The translations under genes were made by a program, and so were the position numbers. Under the pieces are notes generated by a model, which had not been told where the DNA came from, ran no database searches, and saw only the letters and a program-made list of their open reading frames with translations. 64,000 nt of DNA, from the NCBI GenBank assembly GCA_004292855.1, contig RDXN01000046.1:1-64000 (forward strand). The letters run 5' to 3'. Position 1 is the first letter of the stretch. Each line of letters opens with the position of its first letter. The DNA is from Cytophagales bacterium. GTDB taxonomy: Bacteria > Bacteroidota > Bacteroidia > Cytophagales > Spirosomataceae. This document shows, piece after piece, positions 13,429 through 22,374 of this stretch.

Positions 13429-15432
13429 CTACCGATACGGTACAATTTCGGGGGCGGCAATATCGAAGTCGCGGAACCGGAGCGTAGGGAACGCTTCGAC
13501 CTGATACCGGAACAAACTGCTGTTGTTCGGAATATTGGGGAAATACGACACCCGAATCTGAAAACTGTTGAACGTCAGGTTCTCGTTCCGAATCCGCAAC
13601 CCAAGTCCATAGCCCTGATACACAGGCCCGCGCCACAACGACCGGCCGGGGTTGTTGACCAGCCCAAAGTTGGCAAAGCTGATGATGGCCACCCGAAAAC
13701 CAACGATGTTGAGCTTGGAAAACAACACGTTTTCGTAGCCCATTGTCAGGCGTTTGGTGCCGCGCAGCGCGTCGGTATTGATGCCGATACCATCCCGCCC
13801 CGACAAGACAATGTACTCATTATTAAACCGTTCTCTCCCGTATGTTAGTCGGCTCGTGACGAAGTGCCGCATATTACCCCAACCCGTTTTGTGCAAGGGA
13901 CTAAAGTAATTGCCGATAAACGAAAACACGCCCTGCTCAATGCCACGGGTTCGGTAAAATCCGCCCACGTTCATCAGGCCGTAGAAATACCCGGCTTTGC
14001 GGAAATACTGCCCCCGCGAGAAATTCAACCCCGAATACATACGTTCGCCCAACTCGGCATTGTCGACCCCCACGACCACCGAAAACAGGTTGCCCACGGG
14101 CACGTCTTCAGTGCGGCCATAGCCGTAAATGAGCACATCGCGCACGTATCGGCGTTGCGATATACCGAAGCTAAACAAACCCGTTCGGCTGTTCTGATAG
14201 AGTTGGTTGCTGTCGGCAGAAACCGTTGGCCGGTCAATGTAGTCGTAGCGTGTCACGCGTGCGGCCACCACCAACCGGGTGCGGGTTTGGGCATCGGGGC
14301 TGCCGACGTTGATCCGAAACGACCGCCCAAACCACAAATCCAGAAAATTATAGCTCAGGTTTATGAAGCGGGCACTGTCGAGGTTGTCGTAATACAGGCT
14401 GTTTAGCCGCGTGTGGTTCAGTTCGAGGGCACCGGCATACTTGGTGTCGGGTGTCAGAAACGGGCGGTACAGTTTGAACGACTGCTGTTTTATGTCGCGC
14501 AGGTGCAAAATGTCGGCCTGAGCCGTTACGAACGTTTTCAGACCCAACACGTTGACGTACGGAATAGCGTAACGACCCTGATACTCAAATTTTTGGCCGG
14601 GTATGGTTCCGTTGTAGCTAAACCGGTTGTAGACCTGATGCGCCACCCCCCGGAAGTTGCGCTGATCGAGAATAAGGCTGAAATTATTGAACCCGCCAAA
14701 GCCCCCACCCGGCAACAACGACCACACGTCCTGCGTAATTACAAACACGTCGACAAACATGCGGCTACCCGGGCGGGGCACCACCAAAATACGGGCATCG
14801 TGAAAAATGGGCGTCGTGCGCAGCAGCCGTTCGTTGTCGCGCAGCATCTCCGGGTCGACCAAATCGCCTTCTTTGAACAAGAGAAACTGCCGCCGGATAA
14901 TGCCTTCGCGGGTGTTGGCGTGCAGGTTGTTGGCCGTCCGCTCGAACCAGTTACGCGCCTGCCGCAGGGTGTCGTACACGCTCTGCCCGAACACGTCGAG
15001 CCGCCGAACATGCACGGTGCCGATCACGCGCCCCGCATACGGCTGAAAGGGGTTCACTTCGATCTCGTTTACCTCGCCCGTGTTGGCTCGGCTGTTATAC
15101 ACATCGCGAAACAGGGCGTCGTAGAGTTGGCGGGTGAGCCGCCGTTTATACATGCGCTGTTTGAAACGGGTGTAAATCGCGCTATCGTTTCGGGGAGCCA
15201 GCAAGGTGTCGGCAATGAGTCGCGTCCGTATTCGGGCTATTGAGTCGGCTGAAATTCGCTGTCGGGTAGTCGAGTCGGTTAGTTGAGTAGCAGGTAACGT
15301 GTCCGATTTCGCCCGTCGGGCCGTCGCTACTTTCGATTGAGCATCAGCCCCTAACGCCCACAAACAGAACCATATGGATAAGCCGAAGGCCTGCCAAGGT
15401 ACACAGTTTCTGTTTGTTAAAGCGTTTCTCAC
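13429..15432 (-). CDS. BamA/surface-antigen-type outer-membrane protein, 667 aa
   Basis: It has a signal peptide (AFGLSIWFCLWALGADAQS), then a POTRA-like region (about residues 120-230: VIGTVHVRRLDVFGQSVYDTL... REGIIRRQFLLFKEGDLVDPEMLRDNERLLR). A 16-strand-type barrel rich in aromatic residues follows to the end. This is the Omp85 layout with a reduced number of POTRA repeats, often used in outer-membrane biogenesis or lipid or polysaccharide export. It is not the housekeeping BamA, which has five POTRA domains. It lies in a run of closely spaced minus-strand genes, 4 bp after the GNAT gene. Confidence 0.75.
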   Translation of the reverse strand: MRNALTNRNCVPWQAFGLSIWFCLWALGADAQSKVATARRAKSDTLPATQLTDSTTRQRISADSIARIRTRLIADTLLAPRNDSAIYTRFKQRMYKRRLTRQLYDALFRDVYNSRANTGEVNEIEVNPFQPYAGRVIGTVHVRRLDVFGQSVYDTLRQARNWFERTANNLHANTREGIIRRQFLLFKEGDLVDPEMLRDNERLLRTTPIFHDARILVVPRPGSRMFVDVFVITQDVWSLLPGGGFGGFNNFSLILDQRNFRGVAHQVYNRFSYNGTIPGQKFEYQGRYAIPYVNVLGLKTFVTAQADILHLRDIKQQSFKLYRPFLTPDTKYAGALELNHTRLNSLYYDNLDSARFINLSYNFLDLWFGRSFRINVGSPDAQTRTRLVVAARVTRYDYIDRPTVSADSNQLYQNSRTGLFSFGISQRRYVRDVLIYGYGRTEDVPVGNLFSVVVGVDNAELGERMYSGLNFSRGQYFRKAGYFYGLMNVGGFYRTRGIEQGVFSFIGNYFSPLHKTGWGNMRHFVTSRLTYGRERFNNEYIVLSGRDGIGINTDALRGTKRLTMGYENVLFSKLNIVGFRVAIISFANFGLVNNPGRSLWRGPVYQGYGLGLRIRNENLTFNSFQIRVSYFPNIPNNSSLFRYQVEAFPTLRFRDFDIAAPEIVPYR

Positions 15433-15436
15433 CTAT

Positions 15437-15952
15437 CTATAACTCGTTTTCCATCCAAATATCCCGTTGGCGGTCCGGCCCGAATTGGAACGCATGCCAG
15501 CCAAAAGGTTTAAACCCCAGCCGGACATAAAACGCTTTGGCCCGTTCGTTACGCTCCCAAACGCCCAAATACACCGCCCGGTAGCCTTTTTCTGCGGCAT
15601 AGGCCCGACAATGGTCCATCAATTTACGGCCTAACCCGCCCCCAATGTGGCTCTCCAACAAATAAATACGCTGGATTTCGAGCGACCGGCGTTCTACCAT
15701 ACGCCGGGGCGGAGGATTTCGTCGCACTTTGGCATAGCCAACGGCCTGCCCCGCGTCGGTTTCGACGACAAAATACTGGGCTTTAGGGTCTTGTAACTCA
15801 GCGGCCAAGATTGCCGGGGTGAGCGATTCGGCGATGTAGGCATCGACCCATTCAATCGGATTATGGGGCGGGCCAAATGCCTCCCGCATGGTGGTAGCGG
15901 ATAGGTGTACCAACGCGTCGAGGTCGGCAAGAGTGGCGTTACGGATAATCAT
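15437..15952 (-). CDS. GNAT family N-acetyltransferase, 171 aa
   Basis: The start MIIRNATLADLDAL is typical of GNATs. The acetyl-CoA motif region IQRIYLLESHIGGGLGRKLMDHCRAYAAEKGYRAVYLGVWERNERAKAFYVRLGFKPFG (about residues 95-152) is complete, with the Q/RxxGxG/A-like loop read as HIGGGLG. The substrate cannot be told. A longer frame upstream was rejected because it has no acetyltransferase features. It is 5 bp from the DUF819 gene and 4 bp from the outer-membrane gene, so it is in the same operon. Confidence 0.85.
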   Translation of the reverse strand: MIIRNATLADLDALVHLSATTMREAFGPPHNPIEWVDAYIAESLTPAILAAELQDPKAQYFVVETDAGQAVGYAKVRRNPPPRRMVERRSLEIQRIYLLESHIGGGLGRKLMDHCRAYAAEKGYRAVYLGVWERNERAKAFYVRLGFKPFGWHAFQFGPDRQRDIWMENEL

Positions 15953-15957
15953 TAGGC

Positions 15958-17100
15958 TTAACGAAGTAATTCGGCAATTAAAATACCCAGATACGTGCCA
16001 ATGGCGTTGCCGAGCGAGCCAACCAGTACCGCCGACAGTTGCAGATCGGGGCGGTTCAGGCTCCGGGCCAGGGCCAGAGCCGAGGTGGCACCGCCAATAT
16101 TGGCCTGCGAGGCAATGCCTACCACCGCCCAATCTTGCCGAAACAGGGCACCAATGCCAAATACGATCAGGGCGTGAATGAGCACAAGCGTGCTGATTAT
16201 CCCAAATAGAACAATAGCCAGTTGCCCGTCGCGGGCAAACGCAGCCAGGTCGCAGTAGGCCCCAATCACGGCCAGAAACAGGTAGATTGCCGTGAGGCCT
16301 AACAGCCGCCCACCCCGAAGCCTGTTCACCGCCCGAATCTGCGCCAGTGCGAGCGCAATGGTGGTCAGCACGATCACAAACGGAAGTTGCGGGAGCAGGC
16401 TCGTGAGGTATTTGGAGAGCCAGATGGCCCCCAGGCTCAGGGCCACCAGCAGGGCCAAATCGACCGGGGCCAGGGTTTCGGCATCCTCCTGACCGGGCAC
16501 CTCAACAGATGCAGCCTCCCCGGTGGGGGGCAATCCAACCATCGGGCGAGGGAACCGACGCGCCAGAAATTGCGGGATGGCCAGGGTGGCAATCATCCAG
16601 AGGGCGGTCATGATGTTGTCGGCGGCTGTGGCGGCCACAAACAAATTACCCGACTTGGCTACGCCGTAATGGAGGGCTACGGCGTGGAAGTTGAGTGCCC
16701 CCCCGATGTACGTACCGGTGAACATGCCCGCCAGGGCGAAAAACTGCGGGCCAATGCTTTCGGGTCCGTTGAACAGCCACATGCTCACCACCACGCCGAT
16801 GATAGTGCCTGTGGACCCAATCAGAAACATGGTAAGCATGGGCAAACCCGCCCGGCGCAGGTCCTGTAGGTTCACGCTCAACAACAGCACAAACAGGGCA
16901 AACGGCATTACGTACCCAAAAATGGAATCGTAGAGCGGAGTATCGGTCGTAGGAATCAGACCGAGGTTAGCTTCGATGGCCGTCAGGATAATGACCATCA
17001 GGGCCGTGCCCAATTGCCTGAACAACGGCTTCCGGCTCAACCATTCGCACACCACGATGTTCAGGAAGAGCAAAGCGAGAATGGGTAGCGCGTCGCTCAC
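15958..17100 (-). CDS. DUF819 family membrane protein, 380 aa
   Basis: A polytopic protein with about ten hydrophobic segments. Conserved-looking DUF819 pieces are visible: SIFGYVMPFALFVLLLSVNLQDLRRAG, GMFTGTYIGGALNFHAVALHYGVA and ASQANIGGATSALALARSLNRPDL. The two Gly-rich segments are characteristic of this YjcL-like transporter family, whose substrate is not established. It overlaps the TonB-C gene by 4 bp (17097-17100). Confidence 0.85.
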   Translation of the reverse strand: MSDALPILALLFLNIVVCEWLSRKPLFRQLGTALMVIILTAIEANLGLIPTTDTPLYDSIFGYVMPFALFVLLLSVNLQDLRRAGLPMLTMFLIGSTGTIIGVVVSMWLFNGPESIGPQFFALAGMFTGTYIGGALNFHAVALHYGVAKSGNLFVAATAADNIMTALWMIATLAIPQFLARRFPRPMVGLPPTGEAASVEVPGQEDAETLAPVDLALLVALSLGAIWLSKYLTSLLPQLPFVIVLTTIALALAQIRAVNRLRGGRLLGLTAIYLFLAVIGAYCDLAAFARDGQLAIVLFGIISTLVLIHALIVFGIGALFRQDWAVVGIASQANIGGATSALALARSLNRPDLQLSAVLVGSLGNAIGTYLGILIAELLR

Positions 17101-17507
17101 TTCGATTTGACAGTTGGACGCTTAACAGGCTGACTGATAGGAGTTAGAATCAGGGGTTGAATGTAATCCATATCAACCGCTACACCATTAGACCGCCCCG
17201 GAATCCATTTTCCAGAGGTAAGTTTGATAACCCGAATCAGCTCCTTATCGGCCCCCGCTCCCTGGGTTTTCAACACCCTGACTGAATTAACGGTCCCCCG
17301 TGCCGTTACTCTAAACCGAACACTTGTCTCACCCGCGTTGGGGTATTGATAATGCTTCACGATAAAGGCCATTAGAGCCTCATTGCCACCTTTGAACTGG
17401 GGAAACTGTTGCGTTGGGGCAGCAGCAACAGTAGTGGAGGGGACCTCCGTCTGCGCCAACGCGCAGGAGATAGAAAGCCAAAAACAAAACAATAAACGTT
17501 TTATCAT
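17097..17507 (-). CDS. TonB C-terminal-domain protein, 136 aa
   Basis: Starting at MIKRLLFCFW (17507), the protein has a signal peptide ending CALAQ and a short spacer. A TonB_C-type domain follows (FPQFKGGNEALMAFIVKHYQYPN... VRFRVTARGTVNSVRVLKTQG... KWIPGRSNG). Unlike a true TonB it has no retained N-terminal membrane anchor and no Pro-rich periplasmic spacer. It is probably a periplasmic relative and not the energy transducer itself. A longer frame starting at 17546 was rejected because it hides the signal peptide. Confidence 0.75.
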   Translation of the reverse strand: MIKRLLFCFWLSISCALAQTEVPSTTVAAAPTQQFPQFKGGNEALMAFIVKHYQYPNAGETSVRFRVTARGTVNSVRVLKTQGAGADKELIRVIKLTSGKWIPGRSNGVAVDMDYIQPLILTPISQPVKRPTVKSK

Positions 17508-17545
17508 TTTACGCAGTGAAAAAGTGAAGGGGCTTATGAACTCCA

Positions 17546-18046
17546 TTACTTACGATACGACTCCTTAAGGGTCACAAACTCGCCCCCTTTATAAGTGCCA
17601 TCGTTGATTTTTTTAACCAGTGCGTCGAGTTGTTGGCTCGCCCAATCGGGAATATACTTGTCGGGCGTTTCCACAAATACGCGGGGATAGCTGTAGAGAT
17701 TACGGCCCACGCCAAACTGAACGGCGCAGCGTTTCATAGCGTCGGAGATGCCGCCTTTTACGGGTTCAATGTCGGTACGGCTAGCTCCATCGGTCTTGGT
17801 CAGGCGGGTTCCGTCGGGCATGGTAACGGTGATGCGGCACAAGAAACCGTCGCCGATTTCGGTAATGTCGTTTTGCCAGCCGTGCCAGCCAAACTGCCGG
17901 TCGAACCGCTCCATCACGCACCGATTAGTGATGTACGGCACTACAATTAGCTTGCCGGTTTTGGTCTGTTGTTGCACGCGCCACTCAATCTCATCGGGCT
18001 GAATGGGGGCAGTCAATATGTCAATGGGGTACTTAATATCGTCCAT
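17546..18046 (-). CDS. Rad52/Rad22-family single-strand annealing protein, 166 aa
   Basis: The core RFDRQFGWHGWQNDITEIGDGFLCRITVTMPDGTRLTKTDGAS... GGISDAMKRCAVQFGVGRNLYSY (about residues 48-120) matches the N-terminal annealing domain of Rad52. It includes the aromatic GW.W patch and the D.MKR.A...GVGR..Y helix. The length corresponds to the annealing domain alone, without the Rad51-binding tail, as in phage and bacterial members. It binds ssDNA as rings and anneals complementary strands. It lies next to a SMUG2-like glycosylase gene (38 bp away), suggesting a DNA repair pair. Confidence 0.85.
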   Translation of the reverse strand: MDDIKYPIDILTAPIQPDEIEWRVQQQTKTGKLIVVPYITNRCVMERFDRQFGWHGWQNDITEIGDGFLCRITVTMPDGTRLTKTDGASRTDIEPVKGGISDAMKRCAVQFGVGRNLYSYPRVFVETPDKYIPDWASQQLDALVKKINDGTYKGGEFVTLKESYRK

Positions 18047-18084
18047 GTTTTTTTAACGTTTTTCGGGCGCGTTTCGTTCGTCAA

Positions 18085-18768
18085 CTACAAACTAATTTCA
18101 CCACCTAACACGCTGATATACTGCTCAATATACGCATCAATCGATTTACTTTTGTACTGCAAAATATACCTCGGATGGTCGAGCGAGATTACCCGCTCGA
18201 AGAAGCCGTTTTCGGCGTTAAGTCGGGTCAAAAACTGCTCGTTTTTTCGGCCCAGGCAAACCGCTACATCACGCCGGGCACCGAATTGGAGTTGCTGCCG
18301 GACGTTGTCCGTAATCACGGGCCAAAGTGCCTCGGTGGTGGCCCGGTCGTCGTAAAAATTGTAGTTTTTGCCGTTCTTCACGAGGGCCAACGGATACAGC
18401 GAGGTCAGAAAAAAATGACTGTAAAAATTGGCTGCTCCTCCGAAAGCTTCAACGATTTGGTAAATAAACCGGCTCGATAATTCGGGCGTAGGCGGCAGGC
18501 TGTTTGGGATGCCACAGTACTGGTCGAGGTTTTGGGGGGTGGTAAACGAGATTCCCGTGACGCCCGCCCCAAACCGACCGGGGTTGATACCCATAACGAA
18601 CACGCGCGGGTGGGTATCGTTGAAAAAATTGCCGTAAAATTCGCGACCAATGTGCTGTACTTCCGGCTCCCGGTACGGGTTCAACGCCGACACGCCCGCA
18701 GGCAGGCCGGTGGGTTCGCGCAAGCTCTCATAGAAGGTAATGGCGCGGCTGGCGAAGGTGTCGGTCAT
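18085..18768 (-). CDS. SMUG2-like uracil-DNA glycosylase family protein, 227 aa
   Basis: Motif 1 reads GINPGRFGAGVTGISFTTP (about residues 59-77), like the GMNPGPFG motif of SMUG enzymes. Motif 2 lies near the C terminus as DHPRYI (about residue 195), where UDG-superfamily enzymes place the catalytic-site His. The protein should remove uracil or oxidised pyrimidines from DNA. Between them, YSHFFLTSLYPLALVKNG fits the family. It starts 10 bp after the end of an inverted-repeat element, and it is the first gene of a long minus-strand run. Confidence 0.85.
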   Translation of the reverse strand: MTDTFASRAITFYESLREPTGLPAGVSALNPYREPEVQHIGREFYGNFFNDTHPRVFVMGINPGRFGAGVTGISFTTPQNLDQYCGIPNSLPPTPELSSRFIYQIVEAFGGAANFYSHFFLTSLYPLALVKNGKNYNFYDDRATTEALWPVITDNVRQQLQFGARRDVAVCLGRKNEQFLTRLNAENGFFERVISLDHPRYILQYKSKSIDAYIEQYISVLGGEISL

Positions 18769-18778
18769 AGTATGGTTG

Positions 18779-18917
18779 TGTAGTGCCGACGGTCCGTCGC
18801 TACGGTAGTATCCGGCATGGCCGTAAGGCCAATAGTAGAAAACGTGAGAAAGCTGTCCTCTGACATCAGCAACCCCTTTTAGCCTTGCGGCTGTGCCGGA
18901 TGGTATCCGGCACTACA
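18779..18917. mobile_element. MITE-like inverted repeat element, copy 1 (139 bp)
   Basis: The ends are TGTAGTGCC...CCGGCACTACA, with sub-terminal inverted motifs GTATCCGGCATGGCCGTAAGGCC and CCTTGCGGCTGTGCCGGATGG. A second, inverted copy is at 58159-58324. No protein is encoded. The right terminus provides the stop codon TAG (18913-18915) of the aminotransferase gene, and the left end lies 10 bp before the glycosylase start. Probably a non-autonomous mobile palindrome. Confidence 0.65.
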
Positions 18918-20094
18918 AGCTTGCTTTCAGGGCCTCTACAAACATCGCCACGTCGCGCTCGTCGTTGTACACGTTGGGCGATATGCGCAACGCCCGACCC
19001 CGCACCGATACCGACACCTTCCGGGCCAGCAACGCCTGTTGAACCACCACGGGATCGGCATGGTCGGGCAACCAAAGGCCCAGCAAATGGTGGCTCCGCC
19101 AGGGGTCATCTTCGACACGGCACCCCACGGTTTGGAGGTCGGTGAGGGCGTCGGTCATCAGGTCGCGGGCGTAGTTCTGAATGCGTTCGGGTTGCCAGTC
19201 GAGCAGTTGGGCGAGGGCGGCTTCAAGCATGGGCATGTGGATGAAGTGGCTTTGTTCGCCCACGTTGTACCGAAACGCTTTGGGGCGGTATTCGGGCTGA
19301 TACTCGGTCAGGCGGTGAAACTGCTCGCTGTTCAGGCGACCCATCCAGGTTTCTTCGAGCGGAATTCCATCGTCGAAAGCCTCACCGTAATAGGCTAAAC
19401 CAGTGGAATATGGCCCCATAAGCCACTTGTAGCCTACACACACGAGCGCGTCGGGCCGGACACGCCCCAGATCGAACGGCATGGCCCCAATGGATTGTGT
19501 CGCGTCGACGGCAAACCAGGCCCCAACCGCTCTGGCCCGTTGGCCAATGGCTTCCAGATCGAACCGGATGCCGTACATCCAATGCACCGGCGGTACCACC
19601 ACGAGGGCCGTTTGGGGCGTTATGGCTTCCAGCAGTTGCTCGTTCCAGGTTGCCCCACGCGGCATATCGGCAGGCATCGGCACCGTTTGGATACTCAGGC
19701 CCAGTTCGGCACACACACGCTCCCAGGCATACACGTCGCTCGGAAATTCGGTGTCGGTGAGCAGGATGTGCTGCCCACGAGCCAGGCCGGGCTTGCGGTG
19801 CAGGTTACGGGCCACCACGCCCATGCCATACGAAACGGACGGAATCACGGCAATGCGGTCGGGATCGTCGCCGTTAATCAGTTGCGCGAAGAGTTGACGA
19901 ACCCGCGTAGGCTGCTCAAAAAAGTGCGTGGCCGTAAGCGAAAACGGGTTGGTCTGTTGCTGAATGGCGTTCACCCCTGCCCTTTCAACGGCGCAGCTAA
20001 ACGGGCCGCGCGTGGCGCAATTGATGTAATGTAGGTCGGCAGGCAGTGAAAAGAGGTCTTTCTGGCAAGTCAGAGACGGAATTGTCGTTGTCAT
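18913..20094 (-). CDS. Class V aminotransferase (PLP-dependent), 393 aa
   Basis: Fold type I PLP enzyme of the cysteine desulfurase/isopenicillin N epimerase-like group. The substrate-cofactor region reads WFAVDATQSIGAMPFDLGRVRPDALVCVGYKWLMGPYSTG (about residues 188-227), where the Asp binds the PLP ring and the Lys in GYKWLMG forms the Schiff base. The function could be a desulfurase, epimerase or lyase; no marker separates them. The C terminus ends KASL with its stop inside the adjacent inverted-repeat element. It starts 17 bp from the divergent methyltransferase at 20112. Confidence 0.8.
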   Translation of the reverse strand: MTTTIPSLTCQKDLFSLPADLHYINCATRGPFSCAVERAGVNAIQQQTNPFSLTATHFFEQPTRVRQLFAQLINGDDPDRIAVIPSVSYGMGVVARNLHRKPGLARGQHILLTDTEFPSDVYAWERVCAELGLSIQTVPMPADMPRGATWNEQLLEAITPQTALVVVPPVHWMYGIRFDLEAIGQRARAVGAWFAVDATQSIGAMPFDLGRVRPDALVCVGYKWLMGPYSTGLAYYGEAFDDGIPLEETWMGRLNSEQFHRLTEYQPEYRPKAFRYNVGEQSHFIHMPMLEAALAQLLDWQPERIQNYARDLMTDALTDLQTVGCRVEDDPWRSHHLLGLWLPDHADPVVVQQALLARKVSVSVRGRALRISPNVYNDERDVAMFVEALKASL

Positions 20095-20111
20095 TGGGCA
20101 AATTTACATCC

Positions 20112-20690
20112 ATGAACAACCTAATTTCGTTTTTCAAGCGCAAGATTCTACGCATTAATCGCGACCGCTGGAATCACCAATACGGCAAGGGCTTATGGGA
20201 CGGTCTCAAAGCGATGGACGAACTCGCCCGGTTCAGTGTGATCGTCGGCTACGTGAAATTTTTAAAGCCCGGCCAACCCGACATTCTGGAAATTGGCTGT
20301 GGCGAGGGGTTGTTGCAACAGCGGCTCCAGACCCAAAACTACGGTCGCTATGTGGGCACCGACATTTCGGACCTTGCCATACAGAAGGCGGCCCAGGATG
20401 CAGGCGACGAAAAATGCGCGTATCTCGTGGCCGACATGGACACCTATAAACCTGACGGTCAGTTTGATATGATTATTTTCAACGAAGTTATTTATTATAG
20501 CAAACACCCCCTGAAAACCCTACAACGTTATTCTACGTATCTGAAGCCCGAAGGCCTGCTGATTGTGACGATCAACGATCACAAGCATAGTGCCGAACTT
20601 TGGAACGGCATCAAAGACGGCTTCCAGCTTGTCGACGAGGCTACTACCATTACTGCAAAAAGCACCTGCGTGTGCAAAATATTAGCTTAG
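20112..20690 (+). CDS. SAM-dependent methyltransferase, 192 aa
   Basis: A class I methyltransferase. Motif I is DILEIGCGEGLLQQRL (about residues 57-72), motif II region GTDISDLAIQKA, then QFDMIIFNEVIYYSKHP. The substrate is unknown. Length and the short N-terminal helix suggest a small-molecule or lipid methylase. The start at 20112 (MNNLISFFKRK) is chosen because upstream in-frame sequence overlaps the divergent aminotransferase gene. Confidence 0.8.
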   Translation: MNNLISFFKRKILRINRDRWNHQYGKGLWDGLKAMDELARFSVIVGYVKFLKPGQPDILEIGCGEGLLQQRLQTQNYGRYVGTDISDLAIQKAAQDAGDEKCAYLVADMDTYKPDGQFDMIIFNEVIYYSKHPLKTLQRYSTYLKPEGLLIVTINDHKHSAELWNGIKDGFQLVDEATTITAKSTCVCKILA

Positions 20691-20784
20691 CTTTAGCTTT
20701 GGCACGATATATGCTAATATCTTCGTATAGCAAGTTATTAACTAGTGCATCATAGTGGTTTAGGTTAGGGTTAACAGGTGTTTG

Positions 20785-20822
20785 GGACACCCCGTGGTCA
20801 ATGGCTGCGGGGTGTTTTTGTT
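20785..20822 (+). terminator. Rho-independent terminator
   Basis: GACACCCCG and CGGGGTGT form a stem with a 13-nt loop, followed by TTTTTGTT. Placed 95 bp after the methyltransferase stop and before the heptanucleotide array. Confidence 0.75.
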
Positions 20823-20823
20823 A

Positions 20824-21000
<177 letters not shown>

Positions 21001-21021
<21 letters not shown>

Positions 21022-21921
21022 TTTCTTGCTTCGGGGGTGATAATCGATCATGGTTTGGGTGAGGTACTCCCGGTCGAGGTGCGTGTAGATTTCGGTGGTT
21101 GTGATCGACTCATGGCCTAACATTTGCTGAACGGCCCGCAGGTCGGCCCCGCCCTCAATGAGGTGGGTGGCGAAGGAATGGCGCAGGGTGTGCGGACTAA
21201 TATTTTTGCGAATACCCACCTCGGCAGCCACCCGTTTTATCATCGTGAACACAGCCACCCGCGACAACGGCCCACCGCGCTGGTTCAGGAACACCCGGTC
21301 GGAGGCTTCTTTCTTCACATCCAGCTCAATCCGCACCGAGTCGATGTAGAGTTGGGTGTAGTGCATGGCGTCCTTCCCGATGGGCACCAGCCGAACTTCA
21401 CTACCTTTGCCCAGCACCCGCACAAACCCCACCTCGAAATAGCAATTGGTAATGCGCAGGTCGAGCAGTTCGGACACGCGCAGGCCCGAACTGTAGAGCA
21501 CTTCGAGCATAGCCCGGTCGCGTGGTCCGGCGGGCGTCGAGAGGTCGATGGCGTCGAGCATAGTCTCGATTTCAGGAAAACTAAGCGTGTCGGGCAGTTT
21601 CCGAACGGTTTTTGGTCCTTCGATCAGTTGGGTGGGGTCGTGATCGGTGAGGTTTTCGAGCAGCAGGTATTTATAAAACGATTTCAACCCCGACAGTATC
21701 CGGGCCTGACTCTGCGCCGACAAACCCAGCTCGCTCAAATACGACAGAAACCCAAACAGATGCCCCTCTGTTACGGTGTTGGGAGCCACAGCCGCCCCGT
21801 GCAACGCCAAATATTGCCAGAGTTTTTGCACGTCGTGTTCATAAGCCTCCACCGAATTGTCGGCCAACGAGCGTTCGAGTTTCAGATAACTAATAAAACT
21901 GTTTATATAACGTTGCCACAT
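21001..21921 (-). CDS. xerD: XerD-type site-specific tyrosine recombinase, 306 aa
   Basis: It has a SAM-like core-binding domain (residues 1-95) and a catalytic domain with all tyrosine-recombinase residues: R148 in SSGLRVSE, K172 in GKGSEV, H244-x2-R247 in HTLRHSF, H270 in LGHES and Y279 in TEIYTH. It resolves chromosome dimers at dif with XerC near the division septum. It lacks the extra helix insertion of integron integrases, so it is not IntI. The start [18 protein letters not shown] at 21921 matches family N termini and lies one base from the divergent aroQ start. The C terminus runs into a heptanucleotide array. Confidence 0.93.
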
Positions 21922-21922
21922 A

Positions 21923-22348
21923 ATGAAAAAAATCCTGATCCTGAACGGCCCGAACCTCAACCTGTTAGGTAAGCGCGAGCCACACATTTACGGAAGCCGT
22001 ACGTTTGTCGACTACCTAAAAACAGTTGAAGAACAGTTCCCCGACGTGCAAATTCACTATTTTCAGTCGAATCACGAGGGTGAACTGATTGATAAAATTC
22101 ACGAACTCGGTTTCACCGTCGACGGGATCGTGATCAACGCGGGGGCACTCACCCACACGTCTATCGCCATCGCCGACGCCCTCGCGGCCATCACGGCCCC
22201 CACCGTCGAGGTACATATCTCGAACGTGCATGCCCGCGAGTCGTTCCGGCATCACAGTTATTTATCGGCCAAAAGTAAGGGCGTGATTGTGGGTCTGGGG
22301 TTATTGGGGTATGAGTTGGCGGTTCGGTATCTGCTGGAGAATGATTAA
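21923..22348 (+). CDS. aroQ: Type II 3-dehydroquinate dehydratase, 141 aa
   Basis: Third step of the shikimate pathway, 3-dehydroquinate to 3-dehydroshikimate. N-terminal ILNGPNLNLLGKREPHIYG carries the catalytic Arg and Tyr of the flexible loop. VDGIVINAGALTHTS and VEVHISNVHARESFRHHSYLS (His near 102) are the other active-site segments. Normal length for the dodecameric cytoplasmic enzyme. The start codon is separated from the xerD start by a single base, so its promoter must lie within xerD coding sequence or be leaderless. Confidence 0.95.
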   Translation: MKKILILNGPNLNLLGKREPHIYGSRTFVDYLKTVEEQFPDVQIHYFQSNHEGELIDKIHELGFTVDGIVINAGALTHTSIAIADALAAITAPTVEVHISNVHARESFRHHSYLSAKSKGVIVGLGLLGYELAVRYLLEND

Positions 22349-22374
22349 TTTATATCGGCCTAACGAATTATTTT

